A stretch of 64,000 nt of DNA from Sphingobacterium wenxiniae. Its GTDB lineage: Bacteria; Bacteroidota; Bacteroidia; Sphingobacteriales; Sphingobacteriaceae. The stretch covers positions 1 through 64,000 of the forward strand of contig NZ_FOZZ01000002.1 in NCBI RefSeq assembly GCF_900116225.1, given 5' to 3'. Numbering within the stretch: position 1 is the first letter of the stretch; each line of letters starts with the position of its first letter. Under the pieces are notes generated by a model. That model saw nothing but the letters and a program-made list of their open reading frames with translations, did no database searches and was not told where the DNA came from. The position numbers were made by a program, and so were the translations under genes. This document shows positions 8,740 to 18,544 of the stretch, piece by piece.

Positions 8740-9867
8740 TTAATCCTCTGCGGTATTTTTTAGTGCCATTAATAAAGTATAAGCCCCTTTCTGTGCGATT
8801 TTTTTACCGCTCAATTGGTTTCCGTTGACAATCTCTATCCAACCATCGCCAGTGTTTCCGATTTCTACTGTTGTCATCCTGAAACTGTTCTTGTCCAATA
8901 CTTCAAAGACGTAATGTTTTCCTTCAAACGCCAAAATGCTTTCCTCCGGTAGTGCCAATGCCTTGCTTTCGGGTATGGGAACCTCGGCATTCATATACAG
9001 ACCGGGAATAAGCTGTGCATTGCTTTCCGTGAAATGGGCGTGAACCTCCACAGCACGGTCTTGGGAAATATTTTTACTGATCAGAATGATTTCGCCTCCG
9101 TATTTCTTTTCCGGATGGCTGTTGGTGTATGCCGTAAGCGATTGTCCGATGCTTATTTTATCCCAATCTTTTTCAAATACTTTCAGGTTCAGATGCAGAT
9201 CTTTCGGATCTACGAGTTCAAACAGCACATCCGATGGCGAAACGTATTTGCCTACATTCACAAAAACCTGCGAAACGAAACCGTCAAAAGGTGCATACAC
9301 AGATGCAGTACGTTTGATGTTGTTCACCGAAACATTAGAAGGATTGATGTGGATCATCCGCAGTTTTTCTTCCAGTGCCTTTTGGCTGATGAGCAGCGTT
9401 TCATAATTGGCTTTTGCCTGCAAATACACTTTATCACTGCTTGCTTTACTCTGGTTCAATTTCTTCTGGCGGTGGTATTCGGCTTCTGCATTTTGCAATT
9501 GAGCCCTTGCCGTCAAGTAATCCTGTTGCAGTTGGATGAACTGGTTGTCTTCCATTACGGCGATCACTTCACCTTTTCGGAAGTGCATTCCGGGCAGCAA
9601 TTTCGTGGATTTTACATATCCGCCCAATGCACTGCTTACCGACACGAGGTTTTGTGGCGGTACGTCCACCGTTCCGCTCAGTTTTAGCGTTTTTGTCACG
9701 TTTCTTTCTTTTAATTCAACGGTCGTCAGCGAGAATGCTTTTAGCTGTTCGTCCGATAGTTTCAACACATTTTCGGTAGTTTCCGTAGTGTTTTCTTCTG
9801 TTGTGTTTTCCTTATTTCCGCAACTCCATAACAGGAGCAAAACGAAAATTCCGACTATATTTTTCAT
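8740..9867 (-). CDS. RND efflux periplasmic adaptor, CzcB/CusB-like lipoprotein
   Basis: A 375-residue membrane-fusion protein. The N terminus has a lipobox (LLLLWSCGN), followed by a barrel-sandwich domain with SALGGYVKSTKLLPGMHFRKG, a coiled-coil hairpin around residues 110-165, the second lipoyl half (ASVYAPFDGFVSQVFV) and a beta-barrel domain. It bridges the inner-membrane RND pump and the outer-membrane channel. The gene lies 9 bp after the fused pump-channel gene on the same strand. No His/Met-rich metal-binding tail is present, which fits a Czc-type more than a copper-specific adaptor. Confidence 0.88.
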   Translation of the reverse strand: MKNIVGIFVLLLLWSCGNKENTTEENTTETTENVLKLSDEQLKAFSLTTVELKERNVTKTLKLSGTVDVPPQNLVSVSSALGGYVKSTKLLPGMHFRKGEVIAVMEDNQFIQLQQDYLTARAQLQNAEAEYHRQKKLNQSKASSDKVYLQAKANYETLLISQKALEEKLRMIHINPSNVSVNNIKRTASVYAPFDGFVSQVFVNVGKYVSPSDVLFELVDPKDLHLNLKVFEKDWDKISIGQSLTAYTNSHPEKKYGGEIILISKNISQDRAVEVHAHFTESNAQLIPGLYMNAEVPIPESKALALPEESILAFEGKHYVFEVLDKNSFRMTTVEIGNTGDGWIEIVNGNQLSGKKIAQKGAYTLLMALKNTAED

Positions 9868-9876
9868 TTGAATAAT

Positions 9877-12800
9877 TTATTTTGAAATGAGATATTGAAG
9901 ATTGATGATTTGGAAATTGAGCTGCATCACGGCATCGTAATAATCACGCTGTATCTGTATCGCCTGATTATTGATCATCACCCAGTCTAAGTAATTGATT
10001 TCGCCATTGGCAAATTGTTCTTCTGCTGTTTTGAAAATCTGCTCGGCTGCCGGCAATTGTTTTTTCTTATACGTCCCGACGATGTCAAGCTGTGTCCGGT
10101 ACTGCTGCAATGCCGCTTCATAGCCGCTTTCCCATTCGGCTTTACGCAAAGCGAGTTCATTTTCCGTGAAGAGAATACGTTGTTCCTCTGCTTTGATCTG
10201 TGATTTCTGTGCTTTGAAAAAAATAGGTATGCCTACACCCACCTGAAAGGAATTAAAGCGATTGCTGTTCAAATCCCTGAAGCTCTGGTTGAAATAACCA
10301 ACGGACAGATTGGGCAACAGCTTCGATTTTTCTAATCGAACCGATGCTTTTGCTTTTTCGATTTCCTGTGCCGACAATAGCAAGACCGGATGTTGTGCGA
10401 CATCTGCATCCGCATCAAAAAGTCCATCCATAACAACGATGCCGGAAGCCGATGGTTCATAGCGGGTGTCAGCATTCAGCATCAGTTGAAGCTGTATTTT
10501 TGCCAACTCGATTTCGTTTGCCAACGCTTTTAATTGTATAGCAATGTTTTCCCGTTGCACTTCGGCAGCCGTTTTTTCAAGCAGGTTGCTTTCACCGCTT
10601 TCCATTCGCAGAGAAGCTTTTTCTAAAAAACCTTTATACATTTCATTGGTACGGTTCAGGATTTTTTCCCGCTCACGCAAAACCAAAATTTGGTAAAACA
10701 GCTCGCTTACCGTCTTGCGGATGTCCAGCTTGTTCAGGTTCACCGAAATCACTGCCGAATTCCATTCTTCGTTCAGCAATTTCTGTTGGTTGCCATACAC
10801 AGTCGGAAAACTGAAAGATTGTGAAATCCCGAATTTATTATCGGAAGTACCACTATTGACCTGCCCGAATTCGCCCGTTACGACAGCCTGTGGAATGTTG
10901 GCTCCGGTAGCCGTCCGCTTTTTATAATATTCGGCAAGCAGGTTTTGGCTTTTTGCCGACAGGTTGTTTTCCGTAGCCATTTTTACCGCTTCTTCGAGTG
11001 TGATGCTTTGCGAAAATGCCGAACCACTTAAACCCAACAAAATAAGCAGTGTTGCACTTTTCCTGCCGAATGTCAGCTTGGGAAATTTAAGTTTTTCAAA
11101 CAGCACAAATAAAGTAGGCAATACAAAAAGGGTCAGAAATGTGGCAAACAGTAAACCACCGATAACCACCGTTGCCAACGGACGTTGCACTTCAGCTCCT
11201 GCACCGTTGCTCACCGCCATCGGTAAGAAACCGAGTGATGCTACGAATGCGGTCATCAGTACCGGACGAAGCCTTGTCTTTGTTCCAAGCAATGCTATCT
11301 GGTACAGGTCTTTATCGCCCGTTTGTTTCATCCGGTTAAACTCTGCGATAAGCACAATCCCGTTGAGTACGGCTACCCCGAAAAGGGCAATGAAACCGAT
11401 ACCTGCACTGATGCTGAACGGCATTCCACGCAATGCCAACAGGAATATTCCGCCGATTGCAGACAGAGGAATGGCGGTATAAATCAACAAACTTTCCTTG
11501 ACGGAACGAAAGGCAAAATACAGCAGAATGAATATCAATGCCAGCGAAACAGGAACGGCTACCATCAATCGGTTGGTGGCTTCATTCAGGTTTTCAAATG
11601 CTCCTCCATAGGTTACGTAGTAGCCGGGCGAAAATGCCATCTGTTTATCGGCTTTCCCCTGCAATTCGTTGACGATGCTCTGTACATCACGTCCACGAAC
11701 GTTGAAACCAACCACAATCCTTCTTTTGGCATCTTCCCGTTGGATCTGTGCAGGGCCTTCAATGATCTGCACATCAGCTACCTGATACAGCGGTATCTGG
11801 TTGCCTTTGGGCGTTGGAATGAGCAGGTTGCGTATATCTTGTAGATTTTCACGTTGTGTTTCGTCCAGACGAACCATCAGGTCGAAACGTTTCTCTCCCT
11901 CATATACTTTTCCCGTGCTTTGCCCCGCAAAAGCAGTGTTCACGACTTTGTTGATGCCGGCTATATCCAGATTGTACTGGGCAATGTTTGCACGGTTGTA
12001 TTTGATTACCACCTGCGGCATTCCTGTGATGGGTTCGATGTATAAGTCCTGAGCCCCTTCAACCGTTTTGATGATTTCGCCGAAGCGGGCTGCATAAGCC
12101 GACAGGCTATCCAGATCTTCACCGAAAATCTTACAGACCACATCCTGCCTTGCTCCGGTCATCAGTTCGTTGAAACGCATCTGCACAGGATATTGGAAAC
12201 CCGTGGTAATACCCGGAACAGCTTCAAGGGATTTTCCCATTTTTTCAGCCAGTTCGGGAAAGGTTTTGGCAGATGTCCATTCCTTTTTATCTTTCAATAT
12301 CACCATCAGGTCGCTCGCTTCCATCGGCATCGGGTCGGTGGGTACTTCACCGCTTCCTATTTTGGTCACGACCTTTTCTACTTCGGGATAATCCCTGATG
12401 AGGATATGGGCTGCTTTCTGCGTGTATTCAACCGTTGTTTTCAGATTACTTCCCGTCAATACACGGGTATCTACCGCAAAATCGCCTTCTTCCAATGCCG
12501 GAATAAATTCGCCTCCCAAGCGGGACAAAATAAGCACCGCAACGATGAACAGAGCAACCACCACACCAATAACCATTTTTGGAAAATGCAGCACCTTAGC
12601 GAGTGCTTTGTGATGAATGTTTTCCAACTTTTGCATAATGCGGTCGGAAAAATTGGGTTTGTGCTTGATTTTCTTACTCAACACCAATGAACTCATCATC
12701 GGGATATAGGTCAGTGAAAGGATGAATGCACCGATCAGAGCAAAAGCTACGGTCTGTGCCATCGGTTTGAACATTTTTCCCTCGATGCCTTCGAGCGTGA

Positions 12801-14196
12801 AAATAGGCAGGTACACAATCAGGATAATGAGCTGACCGAATACGGCACTATTGACCATTTTGGTAGCCGAATTGCTGACCTGATTGTTCATTTCGTCCTG
12901 CGAAATACGATTGGCAACTGCAAATTTCTTTCCGTGCAACTGGTGCAGCACGGCTTCGACTATGATGACCGCTCCGTCCACAATCAATCCGAAATCCAAT
13001 GCCCCCAAGCTCATCAGGTTACCGCTCACGCCAAACAAATTCATCATAATGATGGCAAACAGCATCGACAGCGGTATGACGGAGGCAACCAGAAATCCTG
13101 CCCTGAAATTTCCGAGGAACAAGACCAGTACAAAGACTACGATCAAGGCTCCTTCGGCAAGGTTGGTCTCAATGGTGCTGATGGCATTGTTGACCATCTT
13201 GGTACGGTCGAGAAAAGGTTCAATGACCACACCTTTGGGCAATGTTTTTTTGATAACGGCAATGCGTTCTTTCACATTTTTGATAACTTCGGCACTATTG
13301 GCTCCCTTGAGCATCATCACCACCGCACCGGACACTTCCCCCTGATCGTTGTAGGTCATAGCTCCATAGCGTGTGGCATAGCCTGTTTTCACTTCGGCAA
13401 CATCTTTCAACAATACAGGAATACCATCCTGCGTAGCCGTGACCGAAATGTTTTCTATATCTACTTTATTACCGATCAGTCCTTCGCTACGGATATAAAG
13501 CACGGTAGGGCCTTTTTCGATATAAGCACCTCCGGTATTCTGGTTGTTATTTTCCAATGCCGTGAATACGTCACTGATGCTGAGGTTCAGCGATTGCAGT
13601 TTGTTGGAATTGACCGCAATTTCATATTGTTTCAGCTTACCTCCGAAGCTGCTGACTTCGGCAACACCTTTTACACCTAATAGTTGTCGCCTTACGATCC
13701 AGTCCTGAATGGTACGCAGTTCGGTGGCATCGAATTGGTTTTCAAACCCTTTTTCGGGTCTTACCACGTATTGGTAAATCTCTCCCAATCCGGTGGAAAT
13801 AGGCCCCAGTTCGGGCGTACCTACACCGTCGGGGATTTCGTTCTGTACGGTTTGCAGCCGCTCGGCAACTTGCTGTCTTGCCCAATACACATCGGTATTG
13901 TCGTCAAAGACGATAGTCACCAACGATAATCCGAAGCGGGAAAAACTACGTATTTCGGTGATGCCGTTGATATTGCTGTTTGCCTGTTCAATGGGGAAAG
14001 TAACCAGACGTTCGATGTCGGTCGCTCCCAATGAAGGAGCTACGGTAATGACCTGCACCTGATTGTTGGTAATATCAGGTTGTGCGTCAATCGGCAATTT
14101 GGTGGCTTCGTATAAGCCCAAGCCGATAAGGGCTATGGTAAAAAGCCCGATGATGAGTTTATTCCGAATAGAAAACTCAATAATTTTATCTAACAT
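9877..14196 (-). CDS. CzcA-type heavy-metal RND pump fused to a CzcC/TolC-like outer-membrane channel
   Basis: A 1439-residue protein in two parts. Residues 1 to about 1050 form an HME-RND pump beginning MLDKIIEFSIRNKLIIG. The metal/proton helix has Asp401, Asp407 and Glu414 in DFGLIVDGAVIIVE, the pattern of zinc/cobalt/cadmium pumps rather than the copper/silver type. From about residue 1060 a hydrophobic signal-like segment (LLILLGLSGSAFSQ) leads into SITLEEAVKMATENN and an outer-membrane efflux domain of some 380 residues with long coiled-coil helices. Such fusions are known in Bacteroidota. The ATG at 14196 matches the family start. With the adaptor next door it should make a complete tripartite divalent-metal exporter. 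Confidence 0.9.
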   Translation of the reverse strand: MLDKIIEFSIRNKLIIGLFTIALIGLGLYEATKLPIDAQPDITNNQVQVITVAPSLGATDIERLVTFPIEQANSNINGITEIRSFSRFGLSLVTIVFDDNTDVYWARQQVAERLQTVQNEIPDGVGTPELGPISTGLGEIYQYVVRPEKGFENQFDATELRTIQDWIVRRQLLGVKGVAEVSSFGGKLKQYEIAVNSNKLQSLNLSISDVFTALENNNQNTGGAYIEKGPTVLYIRSEGLIGNKVDIENISVTATQDGIPVLLKDVAEVKTGYATRYGAMTYNDQGEVSGAVVMMLKGANSAEVIKNVKERIAVIKKTLPKGVVIEPFLDRTKMVNNAISTIETNLAEGALIVVFVLVLFLGNFRAGFLVASVIPLSMLFAIIMMNLFGVSGNLMSLGALDFGLIVDGAVIIVEAVLHQLHGKKFAVANRISQDEMNNQVSNSATKMVNSAVFGQLIILIVYLPIFTLEGIEGKMFKPMAQTVAFALIGAFILSLTYIPMMSSLVLSKKIKHKPNFSDRIMQKLENIHHKALAKVLHFPKMVIGVVVALFIVAVLILSRLGGEFIPALEEGDFAVDTRVLTGSNLKTTVEYTQKAAHILIRDYPEVEKVVTKIGSGEVPTDPMPMEASDLMVILKDKKEWTSAKTFPELAEKMGKSLEAVPGITTGFQYPVQMRFNELMTGARQDVVCKIFGEDLDSLSAYAARFGEIIKTVEGAQDLYIEPITGMPQVVIKYNRANIAQYNLDIAGINKVVNTAFAGQSTGKVYEGEKRFDLMVRLDETQRENLQDIRNLLIPTPKGNQIPLYQVADVQIIEGPAQIQREDAKRRIVVGFNVRGRDVQSIVNELQGKADKQMAFSPGYYVTYGGAFENLNEATNRLMVAVPVSLALIFILLYFAFRSVKESLLIYTAIPLSAIGGIFLLALRGMPFSISAGIGFIALFGVAVLNGIVLIAEFNRMKQTGDKDLYQIALLGTKTRLRPVLMTAFVASLGFLPMAVSNGAGAEVQRPLATVVIGGLLFATFLTLFVLPTLFVLFEKLKFPKLTFGRKSATLLILLGLSGSAFSQSITLEEAVKMATENNLSAKSQNLLAEYYKKRTATGANIPQAVVTGEFGQVNSGTSDNKFGISQSFSFPTVYGNQQKLLNEEWNSAVISVNLNKLDIRKTVSELFYQILVLREREKILNRTNEMYKGFLEKASLRMESGESNLLEKTAAEVQRENIAIQLKALANEIELAKIQLQLMLNADTRYEPSASGIVVMDGLFDADADVAQHPVLLLSAQEIEKAKASVRLEKSKLLPNLSVGYFNQSFRDLNSNRFNSFQVGVGIPIFFKAQKSQIKAEEQRILFTENELALRKAEWESGYEAALQQYRTQLDIVGTYKKKQLPAAEQIFKTAEEQFANGEINYLDWVMINNQAIQIQRDYYDAVMQLNFQIINLQYLISK

Positions 14197-14383
14197 AATT
14201 TGTAATACTGTTAATGATGAATGGAATACGGGATTTGCAGGCATACACTGGTAGTGCAAAGCCCGAAAAAACGCAGATGATTAATTGGGAACAGGCTTAT
14301 GCTGCGGCAATATGCTTTCTGTACAGATATACAGAAGTAACATCCGCAAAAGCGAATTTAATTAAAAATCTGTCCAAGAAAAA

Positions 14384-14779
14384 TTAACAGTATTTGGGCG
14401 GTTGCCAGATAGCAGAAAGATAGTTTTTGTCAGAGAATGTATCGTCCAAAGGCAAGGCTTTGGGTTCTTCACCCACAGGGATTTTCGTTTCTATTTCAAA
14501 ACTAAAAGGTGGGGTAAGTACAAAACTGATACTCAAAACATCGGTATGAACAATAAACGGTAGTTTCTTATCTTGTTCGTAATCGTCATCCTTTGGATGA
14601 TTTTCGAGGTGATTGCCTTCGTAGTGAAGTGCGAGAAATTCAACCACAGTCATTTGAGGGTTTTTCTCTTTGTGTTCGAAATAATGTTCTACCAGCATAG
14701 GGAATTTCAGCAACTGACCTAATTCAGTTGTTGAAATAAGATACACGGATAGAAACAATATGGCGAGTACTCTCCTCAT
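14384..14779 (-). CDS. Small exported protein at the head of the metal efflux operon
   Basis: A 131-residue protein with a hydrophobic N-terminal segment (MRRVLAILFLSVYLISTTE), probably a signal peptide or anchor, then a soluble region with HYFEHKEKNPQMTVVEFLALHY and an acidic, His-containing stretch (YEGNHLENHPKDDDYEQDK). It lies upstream of the fused pump on the same strand. Small proteins of this look often precede TolC-fused RND genes in Bacteroidota. The clustered His, Asp and Glu residues suggest periplasmic metal binding, but this is an inference; no domain is recognised. Confidence 0.65.
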   Translation of the reverse strand: MRRVLAILFLSVYLISTTELGQLLKFPMLVEHYFEHKEKNPQMTVVEFLALHYEGNHLENHPKDDDYEQDKKLPFIVHTDVLSISFVLTPPFSFEIETKIPVGEEPKALPLDDTFSDKNYLSAIWQPPKYC

Positions 14780-14885
14780 ACAGCAAAGTTAATGAAAAAG
14801 AGTATTCAGTTTTTTAAGTTGTTGTAATTTAAAAGCTTTCAAAATTAGGAGCTAAAGAAAGTTAGATTTTTTTAAATATTTCTAT

Positions 14886-15340
14886 TTACCCCTGTTGTAC
14901 CAAATGTTGCAAATTTGGGTCATTTTTAATTCTTTCCATCTCACTCTCAACAATATGAACAATGTCTGATTTTATCTTACGGTAATTGTTCTCAATATCC
15001 TGTTTCATATTATCTGTTCCGTGTTCATCTACAAAGGATAGAATTTCGGGTATCTTCTGATAGGTTTTTGTTTCGGCTGCAACTTTCTCGTTATCTACGA
15101 CAATTTCAGCGTGGAATATCTTTTGTTCGATACGTTCATCGAAGTTATCGGAAACAGAACCGACAAACATACCTTGTGTTAAAGTTGAAATTTTGGAAGC
15201 TGGTATCAAGCTATCCAACTGTGTGGATATTGAAGTAGATTTATCGTTACGGTTAATCGTCATACTCTGCCTTTTTTGTAAAACTTTCCCAAAACGTTCC
15301 GAAAGGCTTTTTGCCGTTTCGCCAACTGTTTTTGGTAAAT
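14886..15340 (-). pseudogene. 3' remnant of a MobC/TraG-type conjugative coupling protein gene
   Basis: The frame reads TVGETAKSLSERFGKVLQ just upstream of the internal ATG at 15263, then STSISTQLDSLIPASKISTL, TQGMFVGSVSDNFDERIEQK and a tail with SDIVHIVESEMERIKNDPN. This is the C-terminal end of the VirD4-like coupling protein called MobC or TraG in Bacteroidota conjugative elements, normally about 650 residues. The Walker A and B parts are absent, and upstream of about 15340 the frame meets a TAA. It is a fossil of the transfer module, not a functional gene. Confidence 0.7.
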
Positions 15341-15493
15341 AACCGTGAACACATCTAATTTATATTACGATAAGAGCATGGGAATCTATGTCTTAAAAGT
15401 TGAATAAAATATATGAAAAACGTAATCAGCCATTTTATTGTTGTAATTTTTCATACTGTAATTTTTCGTTTTTATACTTAACAAATAAAAAGA

Positions 15494-15532
15494 AGAAAAA
15501 CCAATCTTATTCATTCTAGGATTGGTTTTCTT
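15494..15532 (-). terminator. Terminator of dps
   Basis: AAAACCAATC and GATTGGTTTT form a 10-bp stem around a 14-base loop. On the minus strand it is followed by a T-rich run. It lies just past the dps stop at 15560. Confidence 0.65.
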
Positions 15533-15559
15533 TATAACTAAAGATGGATTTAAAATTTA

Positions 15560-16033
15560 CTATTTCAAGTGTGCTCTTAGCATCCACGCCATTTTTTCGT
15601 GGGTTTCAATAAATCCGGTGATGTAATCGCTGGTACCGGCATCTTTATATTTTTCCTGAACTTCATCAATACTACCTCTGATAAAATCGATTATTGCGTC
15701 ATGATCAGCCAAAAGTTCTGTTATAAAACTGGCACTGTCATTTTTTTGGTTAGTGGCTTCGCTAAGATGCGTAAGTTCTAAAAATTCTTTTAATGTTCCG
15801 GGAGCGTAATGACCTATAGTACGGATACGTTCAGCCACACCATCCATCAAGTCTGCCAATTGTTGATATTGACCCTCGAAGAAAATGTGCATAGAATGAA
15901 AGTCAAGGCCTTCTATATTCCAGTGTGCATTTCTTGTTTTGGTGTACAATACAAATTCATCTGCCAATAATTTACAAAGAATTTCGGCTACTGCCTGTCT
16001 GTTTTCGCTTTTAATTCCAATTTGCGTTTTCAT
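15560..16033 (-). CDS. dps: Dps-type DNA-binding ferritin-like protein
   Basis: A 157-residue protein of typical Dps length. The intersubunit ferroxidase ligands are visible: His37 in TRNAHWNIEG, and Asp64 and Glu68 in QQLADLMDGVAERI. Dps forms a 12-subunit cage that oxidises iron with hydrogen peroxide and protects DNA. The N terminus is short, without a Lys-rich tail, so direct DNA binding is uncertain. It is followed on its 3' side by a hairpin and lies 33 bp after an SDR gene on the same strand, so the two may be cotranscribed. Confidence 0.92.
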   Translation of the reverse strand: MKTQIGIKSENRQAVAEILCKLLADEFVLYTKTRNAHWNIEGLDFHSMHIFFEGQYQQLADLMDGVAERIRTIGHYAPGTLKEFLELTHLSEATNQKNDSASFITELLADHDAIIDFIRGSIDEVQEKYKDAGTSDYITGFIETHEKMAWMLRAHLK

Positions 16034-16066
16034 TTCTTGATTTTTTAAATTTATTAATAATATTTT

Positions 16067-16846
16067 TTACATAGTCATCCCGCCATCAACGGCTATGGCT
16101 TGCCCTGTGATGTGTGGAGCAGAAGCGATGAATAAAACTGCGTCTGCTATATCCTCTGCACTTTGATCTACACCTTGTGGTATCAATGTCTTTTTGTTAC
16201 GTTCCCAAGACTGGCTTTCGGTTTCGTCGTCTTGTTTCCAGCGGTCTGCGATACCGCCTTCGCCACGCCACATGCCAGTACCAATGATACCAGGACAAAT
16301 AGCATTTACGGTAATTCCTGTTTCAGCCACCTCTTTTGCAATACTGTTGGTAAAACCAATCACTGCAAATTTAGAAGCTACATAGTGTGATAAATGTGCC
16401 ATGCCCATCTTGCCGGCTATAGAAGCGGTATTGATGATTGCTCCACTTTTTTGTGGTTTCATGACTTCTAAGACAGCTTTGGTACAAATAAAAACTCCTT
16501 TTGCATTTACCGAAAGTACTCTGTCCCATTCCTGTTCGTCTATTTCCTCGATACTTCCTATACCCACTACACCGGCGTTATTTACGGCTATGTCTAAACT
16601 TCCAAAGGCATTTACTGTTTCATTTACTGCACTTTTTACGGAAGCATAATTGGTTACGTCTACTGCCAAGGCCAAAGCTTTGCCTCCAATTGCTTTGATT
16701 TCTTCAGCCACTTTTTCAACATATTCTTTTTTTACATCTGCCAAAGCTACATAAGCACCTTTCTTAGCAAAAGTCAAAGCAATTGCTTTTCCAATTCCGC
16801 CGCCAGCTCCGGTTACAAATACTGTTTTATCTTTAAAATTGTCCAT
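16067..16846 (-). CDS. Short-chain dehydrogenase/reductase (SDR)
   Basis: A 259-residue classical SDR. The cofactor loop is VTGAGGGIGKA, the NNAG motif is in IAVNNAGVVGIG, and the catalytic Tyr and Lys are in SHYVASKFAVIGF. The C-terminal ITGQAIAVDGGMTM is typical. An acidic residue after the second strand (LADVKKE) suggests NAD(H) preference. The substrate cannot be told from sequence. It lies upstream of dps and near an AEC transporter, a neighbourhood that looks like imported stress-related genes. Confidence 0.85.
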   Translation of the reverse strand: MDNFKDKTVFVTGAGGGIGKAIALTFAKKGAYVALADVKKEYVEKVAEEIKAIGGKALALAVDVTNYASVKSAVNETVNAFGSLDIAVNNAGVVGIGSIEEIDEQEWDRVLSVNAKGVFICTKAVLEVMKPQKSGAIINTASIAGKMGMAHLSHYVASKFAVIGFTNSIAKEVAETGITVNAICPGIIGTGMWRGEGGIADRWKQDDETESQSWERNKKTLIPQGVDQSAEDIADAVLFIASAPHITGQAIAVDGGMTM

Positions 16847-16970
16847 TTTTTTACCTTTTTAATGTTAGCTATTTGTTTTTTATACTACAAATATACTTCA
16901 TTATCAGCCAAGTCAATTTGTAGAAAGATGACAAAATGATGTAGAAAAGATTTAATCATTCTAAAATCTG

Positions 16971-17885
16971 TCAGATACCCAATAACTGCATAATGCTGTT
17001 CCAGAATGCGGTAGTAATAAAACCAACTAAAATGCTGACCCCGATAATCAGGTTAATTAACCTCGCATTAAGCCTGAATTGTTCTGCTATAATGCTGGAA
17101 GTAATCAGCGTGGGCATTGCCGCTTCAAATACGCTTATACGTGCAATATCTCCTTTGATGCCCAGAAAAAGTGCAGCAATTAAAACCAATGCCGGAGCAA
17201 TCATTAATTTGTACAGCATAGTCATTGAAATCTGGGAGATTTCCTGTTTCCATCCATTGAATTTCAATTGTAAGCCAACGGAAAAAAGAGCTAATGGCCC
17301 TACCGTTGCTGCTAATTTATCAAAGAAAGGTTCAGCTATGCTCAAATCTGTCACATGAGATAAGATAAGCGCACCCATACAACCTATAAACGGTGGAAAA
17401 GTCAGCAATCTTTTAACCAAAACCGATGCTTTTATTCCTTCTTTATCTGAACGGTTTCCTTTAATTGCTGAAATTATACCTACAGTGGATAAAAGTACAA
17501 ACATCACCTGGTCGCAAATAATGGCTATGCTTAAATCCTGCTCGCCATAATATGCCATAATCAATGGAAAACCTATAAAAGACGTATTGCTGTATCCACC
17601 GGCAAGCTCAAGTGTGCTTCGGGAGCGTTGACCATACCCTTTATATCGGGAATAAAGCTCCATAAAAACCCAGCATCCAGCCCAAACCAATATAGGAGAA
17701 AGAGCAGGAAACAACATTTGACTGCTCCATTCAATCTTAGGAATATATTTAAAAGAAACAGCAGGAAGTGCCAGATATAAAATCCAAGTGTTAATTCCCT
17801 TATGTGCATCTTGTGGAATTAATTTTGCTTTTCGAAATATCATTCCGGCAGTTATGCAGAATGCTATCATGACAAAATTGACCAT
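16971..17885 (-). CDS. AEC-family (auxin efflux carrier-like) transporter
   Basis: A 304-residue inner-membrane protein with about ten helices. The N-terminal half has the GMIFRKAKLIPQDAHKGINTW motif in two overlapping parts, and the second half contains SVGLQLKFNG and a conserved AALPTLI-like segment (EAAMPTLITSS). AEC proteins in bacteria export or import organic acids such as malate or malonate. The gene faces away from the FUSC gene. A TAACTTTG box on the minus strand at 17917-17910 matches the -7 consensus and lies 25 bp upstream of the ATG. Confidence 0.85.
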   Translation of the reverse strand: MVNFVMIAFCITAGMIFRKAKLIPQDAHKGINTWILYLALPAVSFKYIPKIEWSSQMLFPALSPILVWAGCWVFMELYSRYKGYGQRSRSTLELAGGYSNTSFIGFPLIMAYYGEQDLSIAIICDQVMFVLLSTVGIISAIKGNRSDKEGIKASVLVKRLLTFPPFIGCMGALILSHVTDLSIAEPFFDKLAATVGPLALFSVGLQLKFNGWKQEISQISMTMLYKLMIAPALVLIAALFLGIKGDIARISVFEAAMPTLITSSIIAEQFRLNARLINLIIGVSILVGFITTAFWNSIMQLLGI

Positions 17886-17939
17886 AATTTCAATAAAATT
17901 TTAACTATGCAAAGTTAGCCGATAGGAATACCGTTGTGC

Positions 17940-17971
17940 TTGTATAAAATAAATAAAGGTTTGTATATTTG
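17940..17971 (+). promoter_or_regulatory. Promoter of the FUSC gene
   Basis: TTG at 17940-17942, 21 bp, then TATATTTG at 17964-17971, a perfect Bacteroidota -7 box. It overlaps the first in-frame TTG (17969), so translation has to start downstream, at the GTG at 18002. Confidence 0.6.
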
Positions 17972-18001
17972 TGTTATATTAACCTATCTGAAAAAGAATT
18001 T

Positions 18002-18526
18002 GTGAAACTTGATTTTTTTAAAGATCCGCCCGATGCCGGTATTGTTGTAAAAGCTTCTTTACTTACGCTTGTCATACTCATTTCTTATTTTTTAGGACTT
18101 GGGATTAATAAGTTACTACAACTTTCTGATGATTATTTAAGCGGTATATGGTGTGCCGTATCTGCCATTGTGGTGTTTGATGACCTTCCAAAAAATGCCA
18201 AAAGCCTTATGAAAGACCGGCTTTTGGGTACATTTGTAGGTGCTTTATTAACCACTATAATTGTTTACTTTACTAGAAATCTTTTCTTGTCAATTGGCAT
18301 TGCATTGTTCTGTACTTGTATTTTTATTTCTGTTTTTAAATGGACTGGGGCTTTGAAAATTGGATGTATAACAGTGATTATTGTAGGATTGAGTACCCAT
18401 GACAAAGCTTTTGAAATTGTTTGGCAGTCAGGATTAATGCGTTTTCTTGAATCTGTTGCTGGATGTACTCTATCTCTTATCGCTACCATAATCATAGAAC
18501 AGATAAAAACACGAACTATTAAGTAA
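18002..18526 (+). CDS. FUSC-family (YccS/aromatic acid exporter-like) membrane protein
   Basis: A 174-residue protein from a GTG start, with about five membrane helices. The region DDYLSGIWCAVSAIVVFDD and the following KDRLLGTFVGALL helix resemble the FUSC / ArAE half-transporter fold, in which two copies pair up. A TTG at 17969 is rejected as start because it lies inside the promoter box. The substrate is unknown. An araC-type gene follows 18 bp later on the same strand and may regulate it. Confidence 0.7.
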   Translation: MKLDFFKDPPDAGIVVKASLLTLVILISYFLGLGINKLLQLSDDYLSGIWCAVSAIVVFDDLPKNAKSLMKDRLLGTFVGALLTTIIVYFTRNLFLSIGIALFCTCIFISVFKWTGALKIGCITVIIVGLSTHDKAFEIVWQSGLMRFLESVAGCTLSLIATIIIEQIKTRTIK

Positions 18527-18544
18527 TATTTGAGAGAAAGAACT

